From assembly GCA_031411575.1 (NCBI GenBank), contig JANOBJ010000075.1, positions 1 to 21,387 of the forward strand: 21,387 nt of DNA, given 5' to 3'. Positions 7,547 through 15,571 of the stretch are shown one piece after another (within the stretch, counting starts at the first letter, position 1; every line of letters begins with the position of its first letter). The notes beneath the pieces were generated by a model. That model was not told the origin of the DNA. It did not search any database and saw nothing but the letters and a program-made list of their open reading frames with translations. The stretch comes from JANOBJ01 sp031411575 (GTDB lineage Bacteria > Pseudomonadota > Gammaproteobacteria > Burkholderiales > Burkholderiaceae_C). A program made the translations under genes and the position numbers.

Positions 7547-8884
7547 CTAGAGGATATAGCGCGACAGATCTTCGTCGCGACTGAGCTCTCGCAGCCGCTC
7601 ATCGACATACGCCGCATCGATGTGCACTGTCTGCCCGTCCAGGCGGCTGGCATCAAAGCTGACCGGCTCCAGCAAGCGCTCCATAACGGTGGCCAGCCGG
7701 CGCGCGCCAATGTTTTCGGTGCGGTCATTGACCTCGTAAGCGATGTGCGCGAGACGGGTGATGCCGTCAGGAGTGAAGTTGAGCGTGACGTTCTCGGTGG
7801 CCAGCAGCGCCTGGTACTGCCGCACCAGGGACGCATCTGTCTGCGTAAGGATCGCCTCGAAATCCTGAACCGACAGTGGCTGCAACTCCACCCGGATCGG
7901 CAGCCTGCCCTGCAGTTCAGGAATCAGGTCGCTCGGCTTGCTCAGGTGGAAGGCCCCGCTCGCGATGAACAGGATGTGATCGGTTCGGATGACGCCGTAC
8001 TTGGTGGACACCGCAGTACCCTCCACCAGTGGCAGCAGGTCGCGCTGCACACCCTGGCGTGATACTTCCGCGCCGCTGGATTCGGCGCGCGACGTCACCT
8101 TGTCGATCTCGTCGATGAAGACGATGCCGTTCTGCTCGGCGTTGTGCAGCGCCTGCGCCTTGATCTCTTCGTCGTTGACGAGTTTGCCCGCTTCCTCGTC
8201 CACCAGCAGGCGCATCGCGTCGGCGATCTTGAGCTTGCGCGTCTTGCGCTTGGGCGCATTGAACTGGCTGAACATGCCGCGCAACTGCTCAGTCATCTCC
8301 TCCATCCCGGCCGGACCCATGATCTCCAGTCCCGGTTTGATTTCTGCCACGTCGATTTCAATGTCCTTGTCGTCCAGTTCGCCCTGGCGCAGTTTCTTGC
8401 GGAAGGCCTGGCGCGCGGTGTTGTCGCCAGTTGCCGCGGACGCCTGTCCGAAGCCGATTTCGCTGCGTGGCGGCGGCACCAGCACATCCAGCACGCGGTC
8501 CTCGGCGGCATCCTCGGCGCGGCTTCGCATGCGGCGCATCTCGGCTTCTCGCGTCTGCTTGACGGCCACCTCGGCCAGATCGCGAATGATCGAATCAACA
8601 TCCTTGCCTACATAGCCGACTTCGGTGAACTTCGTGGCCTCGACCTTGATGAACGGCGCATCCGCCAGCCGCGCGAGGCGCCGCGCGATCTCGGTTTTGC
8701 CGACACCCGTTGGCCCGATCATCAGGATGTTCTTGGGCGTGATCTCGGGACGGAGTTTTTCGTCCACCTGCTGGCGGCGCCAGCGGTTGCGCAGGGCAAT
8801 GGCCACGGCGCGCTTGGCCTGCGCCTGCCCGACGATGTGGCGGTCAAGTTCGGAAACGATTTCCTGGGGGGTCATGGAAGACAT
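7547..8884 (-). CDS. hslU: ATP-dependent protease ATPase subunit HslU
   Basis: AAA+ unfoldase that recognises, unfolds and threads proteins into the HslV peptidase. The protein is 445 residues from ATG at 8884 (MSSMTPQEIVSEL), which aligns with the start of the E. coli protein; the frame stays open upstream but those 38 codons do not belong to the family. Walker A GPTGVGKT is at 57-64, the pore loop GYVGKD at 90-95, and Walker B IVFIDEID at 254-261. The I-domain lies between them. The C-terminus DEDLSRYIL is the tail that docks into HslV and activates it. No strong ribosome site precedes the ATG. It follows hslV after 134 bases that hold a repeat. Confidence 0.97.
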   Translation of the reverse strand: MSSMTPQEIVSELDRHIVGQAQAKRAVAIALRNRWRRQQVDEKLRPEITPKNILMIGPTGVGKTEIARRLARLADAPFIKVEATKFTEVGYVGKDVDSIIRDLAEVAVKQTREAEMRRMRSRAEDAAEDRVLDVLVPPPRSEIGFGQASAATGDNTARQAFRKKLRQGELDDKDIEIDVAEIKPGLEIMGPAGMEEMTEQLRGMFSQFNAPKRKTRKLKIADAMRLLVDEEAGKLVNDEEIKAQALHNAEQNGIVFIDEIDKVTSRAESSGAEVSRQGVQRDLLPLVEGTAVSTKYGVIRTDHILFIASGAFHLSKPSDLIPELQGRLPIRVELQPLSVQDFEAILTQTDASLVRQYQALLATENVTLNFTPDGITRLAHIAYEVNDRTENIGARRLATVMERLLEPVSFDASRLDGQTVHIDAAYVDERLRELSRDEDLSRYIL

Positions 8885-8930
8885 GGTGATTTCGCGGTGT
8901 CTGGCGTTCGCGATTGCCGGTGAATGCCCT

Positions 8931-9009
8931 GGAACCGGCTTCGCCGGGCCACAGGCATTGCCCCGTTGAGGGAGGAGGCGGCACCACGCAGTGAGCAAGC
9001 AACGGGGGT
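8931..9009. repeat. Comamonadaceae-type intergenic repeat between hslV and hslU
   Basis: The block GGAACCGGCTTCGCCGGGCC (8931-8950) recurs exactly at 18405-18424. The other end (8981-9009, with ACGCAGTG, GCAAGC and GGGGGT) recurs in slightly altered form at 11522-11547. CCGGC/GCCGG within the first block can form a tight hairpin. It appears to be an element inserted within the hslVU operon. Confidence 0.65.
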
Positions 9010-9018
9010 GGGCACTGT

Positions 9019-9567
9019 CTATTCCAGTGTTTCAATCGTGTGGTGCATGTTGGTGTAGATGCACAGTTCGCCGGCGATCTCGAGCGATTTCTTCACGATC
9101 CCGGCTGCTGACAGTTCGGTGTGGTCGAGCAGCGCCTTGGCCGCCGCCTGGGCGTAGGCGCCGCCAGAGCCAATCGCGATGATGCCGTGCTCGGGCTCCA
9201 GCACATCGCCATTGCCCGTGATGATCAACGAAGCCTCGCGGTCGGCCACGGCCAGCATGGCCTCGAGCCGGCGCAACACCCGATCGGTGCGCCAATCGCG
9301 CGTCAGCTCAATCGCGGCCCGTACCAGATGGCCCTGGTGCTTTTCGAGTTTCGCCTCGAAGCGCTCGAACAGCGTGAAGGCGTCGGCTGTGGCACCCGCA
9401 AACCCGGCCAGCACGCGGTCGTGGTGCAGCTTGCGCACCTTTCGGGCCGTTCCCTTGATGACGATGTTGCCGAGCGTGACTTGGCCATCACCGCCGATCG
9501 CCACCTGAGGACCGGATGGCCCCGCGCGGCGCACGCTGACGATGGTGGTTCCGTGAAAGGCTTCCAT
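9019..9567 (-). CDS. hslV: ATP-dependent protease peptidase subunit HslV
   Basis: Proteasome-beta-like threonine peptidase that forms the two-ring proteolytic core capped by HslU. The 182-residue precursor starts MEAFHGTTIVSVRR. Cleavage after Gly6 would expose Thr7 as the N-terminal nucleophile, as in the family. The GDGQVTLGN block, AGFAGATADAFTLFERFE, HQGHLVRAA, and the SLIITGNGDV and IAIGSGG segments are all present. The protein ends TIETLE, normal for the family. The gene lies 54 bases downstream of the STAS-domain gene and upstream of hslU. I see no convincing heat-shock promoter near it. Confidence 0.97.
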   Translation of the reverse strand: MEAFHGTTIVSVRRAGPSGPQVAIGGDGQVTLGNIVIKGTARKVRKLHHDRVLAGFAGATADAFTLFERFEAKLEKHQGHLVRAAIELTRDWRTDRVLRRLEAMLAVADREASLIITGNGDVLEPEHGIIAIGSGGAYAQAAAKALLDHTELSAAGIVKKSLEIAGELCIYTNMHHTIETLE

Positions 9568-9621
9568 GCCGATGCAGCTTGGGATGGCTGGACGAAAAAC
9601 AAGCAGAGGCTAATGGCCTGC

Positions 9622-11343
9622 TTACTCCGCCCGCGAAGAAACCCGCGCAGACTCGCTGATCCCGATGACGTTGAAGAACGCCGCCACCAGACGGGGCACC
9701 TCCACAAACTGCACCTGGCGCCCCTCGGCCTGCCGCGCGCTGACCCAGTTGAGCAGGTTGCCCGCCGCCGAAAAATCCACGCGGATCAGTCGGGCACACG
9801 CGATCACGATGATATCGGCGCCGGTGGTCTTGGCATCGAGCTTCTTGAGTGCCTCGGTGGCGTCGCCCAGCACCTGGCCGCTGAGTTCGACTTTGGCGAA
9901 GTTGGCCGCCATGGAATCCATGGACGTTGCACCAAAATCACTCGTCTGCCCACCCATGCCGGGCATGCCCGAGTTGCGGAAAACATCTCCGATGATGGTG
10001 TGTCCCGGCACATAACCGCCGTCCGACCCCAGCGGCTTGTACTCGCAGCGGGCGCTTTCCCAGGATGGGGGCGACACTTCGTAGGTGACGCAGTAGTTGA
10101 GTGCCGCGAGTTCAAAATCCTCAGACCGCTGGGTGATGCGCAGCGATTCCATGCGCAGGCGCCACCAAGCCGGATCAACTGTCTTGTCCCCGGAAGGCGT
10201 AGCCGCCGCCAGCAATTCGTCAAGCCGCTCCGCACCCACGAAACGCAGTTGAACGGGCTGCGACCCCCAGGTCTGGAACAGTTTGTGAAGGGGCGCCAAC
10301 GCCGCCGGCTCAATGACCGCCAGCTTGCTCCAGTCGAGTCGCCAGGGCGGCGCTGCACGGTTCAGCGCCGCGTTCATCGTCGCCACCGTCTGCACGCCCA
10401 GCGATGACGGACTGGTCCAGTGCGCGGGCTGTGCGGCCGGCGACGATTCCAGGGGCGCCGCCATGCTGCTTACCACGTCCGGCATCGAATACCACTGCGG
10501 GGCCGAGCGGCCAAAGCGGTTCACGAAGTCCTCGGCGGCGCTCTCAAAGCGCGGTTGCTGGCCCGTCGCGCGGTACAGGTCAAACAGGGTCATCCAGGTG
10601 TCTTCATGCCGGCTACGCGTACCTTTTTCGCCCAGCGCATCTAGCAGTCCCGCCTCGGCGCCCGCATCGTCGCCATTGGCAAACCGGATAGCGGCCTCTT
10701 CCAGCTCCGGATCGTGGCCGATCTCGTCGACTTCGATCGCCGCGACCTTCGACATGGAAAATGAGCCCGTGCCCGAATCGAACGTCGGCATCCGGCCGCC
10801 AGCAAGCGGCACGCGTTGCGAACCACCATTGACGGGTGGCATGCCGCCCAATGGAGCCGGATCGGTCGCGGCGTAGCTCGCGGCGTGCGCCTGTGGCGAG
10901 AGGGGCTGACCATCGGTATCGGGGCCGCTGGATGATACGGAACCGCTGACCATGCCTCGGCCTGAAGAGTCGTCGCCCTTCTCGCCGTTCTTGGTCTTCC
11001 ACCACTGCATCGACATCTGCGCCTCGATCTCGTCGATCTTCTTGATCGTCATGGCGCGATCGTCCGGCTTGGACGGCATGCTGCTCTGGAAGAAGGAGGG
11101 CCGCGCGGCCAGGTCGGCGCCGGTCAGCGCCTCACGCCGGCGCATCTTGCGCAGCATGTCAAATTCGCGCTTGCGCACGAAGTCGTTGCGCCGCTTGCGC
11201 TCGATCATTTCCTTGAGCGCCTGCTTGCTGTAGGTGCTCTCGCGGCTCGACTCGGCCTGGTCGAGGTCCGACCAGTTCGTCGTCGGATTGCGGACGAACT
11301 TCACCACCTTGGAGAACAATCCGCCGTTTTCGTCTTTGGCCAT
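9622..11343 (-). CDS. STAS-domain-containing conserved protein
   Basis: A 573-residue cytoplasmic protein of a type I recognise from Burkholderiales; its function is unknown. A basic, Arg/Lys-rich N-terminal segment (about 1-75) is followed by a low-complexity Gly/Ser/Pro linker (about 120-195). A helical region (about 205-285) resembles the TPR-like part of FimV-type proteins. Next is a STAS-like fold (about 335-380), the segment WRLRMESLRI to SPPSWE (394-429), and a C-terminal STAS domain (about 483-570) with the loop RVDFSAAGNLLNW (521-533). STAS domains generally mediate protein interaction. No signal peptide or membrane segment is visible. The ATG at 11343 has only a weak ribosome site. 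Its place directly upstream of hslVU suggests co-transcription, but no role in proteolysis can be read from the sequence. Confidence 0.85.
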   Translation of the reverse strand: MAKDENGGLFSKVVKFVRNPTTNWSDLDQAESSRESTYSKQALKEMIERKRRNDFVRKREFDMLRKMRRREALTGADLAARPSFFQSSMPSKPDDRAMTIKKIDEIEAQMSMQWWKTKNGEKGDDSSGRGMVSGSVSSSGPDTDGQPLSPQAHAASYAATDPAPLGGMPPVNGGSQRVPLAGGRMPTFDSGTGSFSMSKVAAIEVDEIGHDPELEEAAIRFANGDDAGAEAGLLDALGEKGTRSRHEDTWMTLFDLYRATGQQPRFESAAEDFVNRFGRSAPQWYSMPDVVSSMAAPLESSPAAQPAHWTSPSSLGVQTVATMNAALNRAAPPWRLDWSKLAVIEPAALAPLHKLFQTWGSQPVQLRFVGAERLDELLAAATPSGDKTVDPAWWRLRMESLRITQRSEDFELAALNYCVTYEVSPPSWESARCEYKPLGSDGGYVPGHTIIGDVFRNSGMPGMGGQTSDFGATSMDSMAANFAKVELSGQVLGDATEALKKLDAKTTGADIIVIACARLIRVDFSAAGNLLNWVSARQAEGRQVQFVEVPRLVAAFFNVIGISESARVSSRAE

Positions 11344-11406
11344 GATCAGGGTGAAGTTCGAGACAAATTAGGTGCAGCAGGACAAAGCGAGCGGCCGCAG
11401 CGCCGG

Positions 11407-11547
11407 GCAGCCCCAAGCAAGGCCAGCCCCCAAGGGGCTGAGGGCTGCGGCTCCCGGCCTGCCTGCGCAGGGCGGGACAGCCCGAAGGGACGCTGACTCT
11501 GGCAGCGTCTCGTCCAGCGCAGCACACGCAGTGGCAAGCGTGGGGGT
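11407..11547. repeat. GC-rich structured intergenic region with two hairpins and repeat homology
   Basis: GCAGCCC (11407-11413) pairs with GGGCTGC (11442-11448), and inside it AGCCCC (11425-11430) pairs with GGGGCT (11434-11439). A second stem is GACGCTG (11490-11496) with CAGCGTC (11504-11510). The segment 11522-11547 is related to 8981-9009. It separates dksA from the STAS gene. The stems could end dksA transcription, but no T-run follows. Confidence 0.55.
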
Positions 11548-11553
11548 CATACC

Positions 11554-12657
11554 CTAGTCACCAAACATCTTTTGCTTGAGCTCGCGGCGCTGTTGCGCTT
11601 CCAGCGACAGGGTGGCGGTCGGGCGTGCGAGCAGGCGGCCAACACCGATCGGTTCACCGGTTTCGTCGCAATAACCGTAGTCGCCCGAATCGATCTGGTT
11701 GATCGACTGCTCAATTTTCTTGAGCAGCTTGCGCTCGCGGTCGCGCGTGCGCAATTCGAGCGCGTGCTCTTCCTCAATGGTGGCGCGGTCGGCCGGGTCG
11801 GGCACCACCACGGTGTCCTCGCGCAGGTGCTCGGTGGTTTCACCGGCGCTGTTGAGGATGTCCTGCTTGAGGATCACCAAGCGCCGGCGGAAGAACGCCA
11901 GCTGCTTCTCGTTCATGTATTCGGTGTCCGGCATGGCCATGACTTCGGCGTCGGTCATCTGGTCGGCCGGCTTGGTCTTCCAGTTGTTGGCGAGCTTGGG
12001 GTCTTTCTTGACGACCAGCGGCGGCGGGGGGATGAGTACGGGGGTAGACATGATTTGGGTGTAACTGGCTTTGGCGGCGGTGGACGCGACCGATTGCGCC
12101 ATCGACGGCACCGTGATCTGCGCCAGCCGCGAGGACGGGCGCCCTGGCTTGCCGGCGGCTGCAGCGGTTCCGATGGCGGTCAGTATCGCGGCCGGGGCGG
12201 CTGCCTTGGCTTCGGGGCGCGCGGCAGCCGGCGCAGCGGGTTTTGCTGACGACGGTTTGGCCGCCACGGCAACCGGCTTGGCGACCGGCTTCGTTGCGGC
12301 CGGTTTGGCCACTGGTTTTGCGGCGGATTTGAGAGGAGATTTCACAGTAGCCTTGGCGGTGGGCTTGGCCGGTTTGGCCGGCGCCCGGGGTGGCGATTTC
12401 GCAGGTTGCTTGGCAGCAGCCTTGGGCTTGGCGACCGGTTTTGCCGGTGCCTTGGCCTTGGCCACGGGTTTTGCTGCCGTCTTGGCTACGGGTTTGGCAG
12501 CAGGTTTGGTCGCCTTTTTCGGGGTCACTTTGGCCGCGGGTTTGGCCGCGGGCTTGCTGGCGCTGGAGGTTTTCACCGGTCGCGCTGCCGACTTGGCCTT
12601 GGAAGTGGTTGTGTGCACCGGGGCTTTTGCCTTGGGCTTGGTCGGTTGGGCTTTCAC
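11554..12657 (-). CDS. dksA: RNA polymerase-binding transcription factor DksA, with long Lys/Ala/Pro N-terminal tail
   Basis: Secondary-channel regulator that works with ppGpp on RNA polymerase in the stringent response. The conserved core occupies about 225-367 of 367 residues. The coiled-coil tip DPADRA is at 287-292 and keeps the two key residues (Asp, Ala) known from E. coli DksA. The globular end has only Cys330 of the four zinc cysteines; the others are replaced as in many alpha- and betaproteobacterial DksA proteins. Residues 1-150 are a basic repeat of AKP, PAK and AAKP units, like histone-H1-type or AlgP-type tails. The start is GTG at 12657, with GAGGAG 7 bases upstream, so the tail is probably translated. 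Internal ATGs at 12099 and 12051 would give a core-sized protein. Confidence 0.93.
   Translation of the reverse strand: MKAQPTKPKAKAPVHTTTSKAKSAARPVKTSSASKPAAKPAAKVTPKKATKPAAKPVAKTAAKPVAKAKAPAKPVAKPKAAAKQPAKSPPRAPAKPAKPTAKATVKSPLKSAAKPVAKPAATKPVAKPVAVAAKPSSAKPAAPAAARPEAKAAAPAAILTAIGTAAAAGKPGRPSSRLAQITVPSMAQSVASTAAKASYTQIMSTPVLIPPPPLVVKKDPKLANNWKTKPADQMTDAEVMAMPDTEYMNEKQLAFFRRRLVILKQDILNSAGETTEHLREDTVVVPDPADRATIEEEHALELRTRDRERKLLKKIEQSINQIDSGDYGYCDETGEPIGVGRLLARPTATLSLEAQQRRELKQKMFGD
12171..12648. repeat. Imperfect short repeats encoding the AKP-rich tail of DksA
   Basis: Degenerate units encoding AKP, AAKP and PVAK run through the 5' third to half of dksA. On the plus strand they appear as repeated GGTTTGGC and GGCTTGGC-like blocks. 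Such tracts often vary in copy number between strains. Confidence 0.6.
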
Positions 12658-12747
12658 TTACGGTCTCCTCACAGAGCCGGCCGTGGCATGGGTCACATGC
12701 GCGTCGGCAGACCCGCTCCTCGGTGGTGATCTGTGGTCATCAATCAT
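12658..12747 (-). CDS. Possible 29-codon leader ORF of dksA
   Basis: ATG at 12747 opens a 29-codon frame (MIDDHRSPPRSG...) whose TAA stop directly abuts the GTG start of dksA (TAAGTG). An AAGGG motif lies about 10 bases upstream. The frame contains the dksA ribosome-binding site. It could couple translation of dksA to that of a leader peptide, but such a short frame could also be chance. Confidence 0.25.
   Translation of the reverse strand: MIDDHRSPPRSGSADAHVTHATAGSVRRP
12665..12670 (-). promoter_or_regulatory. Ribosome-binding site of dksA
   Basis: GAGGAG on the minus strand lies 7 bases before the GTG at 12657. It is the strongest Shine-Dalgarno match near any start in this gene and fixes the start upstream of the AKP-rich tail. 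Confidence 0.65.
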
Positions 12748-12775
12748 CGCCGTTATACCCTTGTTATTGACCTTC

Positions 12776-12796
12776 GAGGGCTTGTGTTGAGCCCTC
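12776..12796. promoter_or_regulatory. Perfect stem-loop in the dksA leader
   Basis: GAGGGCT (12776-12782) and AGCCCTC (12790-12796) form a perfect 7-bp stem with a 7-base loop, about 120 bases before dksA. No T-run follows on either strand, so a simple terminator is unlikely. It lies in the probable 5' untranslated region. Confidence 0.5.
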
Positions 12797-12834
12797 ACAC
12801 CGAAGCGCGGGGCCGTTGTTTCTTTTGGCGCGCG

Positions 12835-12863
12835 ATTGTATCGGCTTCGCAACATCGAAACCT
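12835..12863 (-). promoter_or_regulatory. Candidate dksA promoter
   Basis: TACAAT (12840-12835, minus strand) is a good -10 box. The hexamer 17 bases upstream, AGGTTT (12863-12858), is a weak -35. It would start a leader of about 170 bases that includes the stem-loop and the short ORF. Confidence 0.3.
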
Positions 12864-12933
12864 GATCGTTGCAAAATCGAGACAATCATCGCGCGCACCA
12901 ATCGGCTGAAGCGGTGCTAAATCACGAACGGGC

Positions 12934-13980
12934 TCAGACCAGGCATTGCTCCAGCCCCTGCAAGAAGATGTCTTTGGGCAGTTCGATGCCGATGAACACC
13001 ATCTTGCTGTTCTTCTTCTCGCCATCGGCCCATTTGGGGCCCAGGTCGCTGCCCATGAGCTGGTGCACGCCCTGGAAGATCACCTTGCGGTCGGTGCCCT
13101 TCATGTGCAGCACGCCCTTGTAGCGCAGCATGCGCGGGCCGTAGATGTTGACGATGGCGCCCAGGAAGTCTTCCAGCTTGGCCGGGTCAAAGGCGCGGTC
13201 CGAGCGGAACACGAAGCTCTTCACGTCGTCGTCGTGGTGATGGTGGTGGCCGTGACCGTCGTGCTGGTGCGAGGGGTGGTCGCAGTGCTCGCCAGGCGCG
13301 TGGTCGTGGTGGTCGTGCTCGTCGTCCTTGAGGAAATCCGGGTCAATGTCGAGCTTGGCGTTCAGCTTGAAACCGCGCAGGTCAAACACGTCCTTGATCG
13401 GCACCTCGCCAAAATGCACGGCCTGGTGCGGCGCGCGCGGGTTCATGTGCTTCAGGCGGTGGATCAGCGCGTCGGTTTCTTCCTGGGCCACCAGGTCGGT
13501 CTTGCTGATGAAGATCTGGTCGGCAAAGCCCACCTGGCGGCGCGCTTCCTGGCGGTCATTGAGCTGGGTGGCGGCGTGCTTGGCGTCCACCAGCGTCAGG
13601 ATCGAATCCAGCAGGTAGCTTTCGGCGATTTCCTCGTCCATGAAGAAGGTTTGCGCCACCGGGCCGGGATCGGCCAGGCCTGTGGTTTCGATCACCACAC
13701 GGTCGAAATCGAGTTCGCCCTTGCGTTTTTTCTCGGCCAGTTCGCGCAACGTGGTGCGCAGGTCTTCGCGGATGGTGCAACAGACGCAACCGTTGCTCAT
13801 CTGGATGATGTTTTCGGTGGTGTCGGACACCAGGATTTCGGTGTCGATGTTTTCTTCGCCGAACTCGTTCTCGATCACGGCGATCTTCTGGCCGTGCGCC
13901 TCGCTGAGCACGCGCTTCAGAAGCGTGGTTTTGCCGGAGCCGAGAAAACCGGTGAGGATGGTGGCGGGTATGAGGGACAT
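12934..13980 (-). CDS. COG0523-family (CobW-like) G3E GTPase, His-rich metallochaperone
   Basis: A 348-residue SIMIBI-class GTPase of the COG0523 family, whose members deliver or handle metals, often zinc. Walker A GFLGSGKT is at 11-18, the metal-binding CVCC at 65-68, ETTGLADP at 98-105 and the guanine-specificity motif SKTD at 159-162. A His/Asp-rich loop (about 221-250, with runs of histidines) separates the GTPase domain from the C-terminal CobW_C domain (about 254-348). The start at 13980 (MSLIPATILTG) fits the family; the open frame continues 29 codons upstream without homology. I see no cobalamin gene nearby, so zinc handling is more likely than cobalt insertion. This is inference, and the metal cannot be read from sequence. 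Confidence 0.9.
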   Translation of the reverse strand: MSLIPATILTGFLGSGKTTLLKRVLSEAHGQKIAVIENEFGEENIDTEILVSDTTENIIQMSNGCVCCTIREDLRTTLRELAEKKRKGELDFDRVVIETTGLADPGPVAQTFFMDEEIAESYLLDSILTLVDAKHAATQLNDRQEARRQVGFADQIFISKTDLVAQEETDALIHRLKHMNPRAPHQAVHFGEVPIKDVFDLRGFKLNAKLDIDPDFLKDDEHDHHDHAPGEHCDHPSHQHDGHGHHHHHDDDVKSFVFRSDRAFDPAKLEDFLGAIVNIYGPRMLRYKGVLHMKGTDRKVIFQGVHQLMGSDLGPKWADGEKKNSKMVFIGIELPKDIFLQGLEQCLV

Positions 13981-14109
13981 GGTGGCGCTTTTCGCTGGAG
14001 GAGGCTGAAAAATCAGCAGGTGGGGAGTGTAGCGGCCAAAGCAAGGGTATGCGCGCCGTTTTTCCACTTTACCGGCGGTGTCAAACCGCGCCCGGCTGCT
14101 ACCCGCGTA

Positions 14110-14171
14110 TTGCTATATTATGTATAGCAAACAATGACCATCCGAAGCCGACATGCGGACTATTCTGTGCC

Positions 14172-14175
<4 letters not shown>
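14110..14175 (+). repeat. Interspersed ~65-bp element, copy 1 (intergenic)
   Basis: Begins with a perfect hairpin, TTGCTATA (14110-14117) and TATAGCAA (14123-14130), followed by ACAATGACCATCCGA and ending CTCAAA at 14170-14175. The pattern matches the copies at 15131-15194, 19567-19632 and 20953-21014. Its end overlaps the stop codon (14172-14174) of the rRNA methyltransferase gene. Confidence 0.7.
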
Positions 14176-15410
<1,235 letters not shown>

Positions 15411-15571
15411 GGCCGGTATTGTCGGCGCGAATCTGTCGCATCAATCCGACACATCGTCCAAGTCCCGCACGCTATCGGGCGCGGGGCGGTCGTGCGCGGT
15501 GCCAATGGCGCCCACACGCAGGGGCGACCGATACCATGCAAGCGGATGACCTTGCCCCTTTCCCCCACCGC

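Noticed and set aside
9568..9621. Heat-shock (sigma-32) promoter before hslV
   Set aside because: No adequate CTTGAA / CCCCAT pair is present in the gap.
9121..10407. Long plus-strand open frame (428 codons) across hslV and the STAS gene
   Set aside because: It lies antisense to two well-supported genes, has no family features, and such shadows are common in high-GC DNA.
12749..12770. Zur-like site in the dksA leader (GTTATA...GTTATT)
   Set aside because: The two halves are direct, not inverted, so they do not fit a Zur palindrome.
12946..14127. Plus-strand open frame of 393 codons opposite the COG0523 GTPase gene
   Set aside because: It is Val/His-rich only because it is the complement of the GTPase gene; no independent domain.
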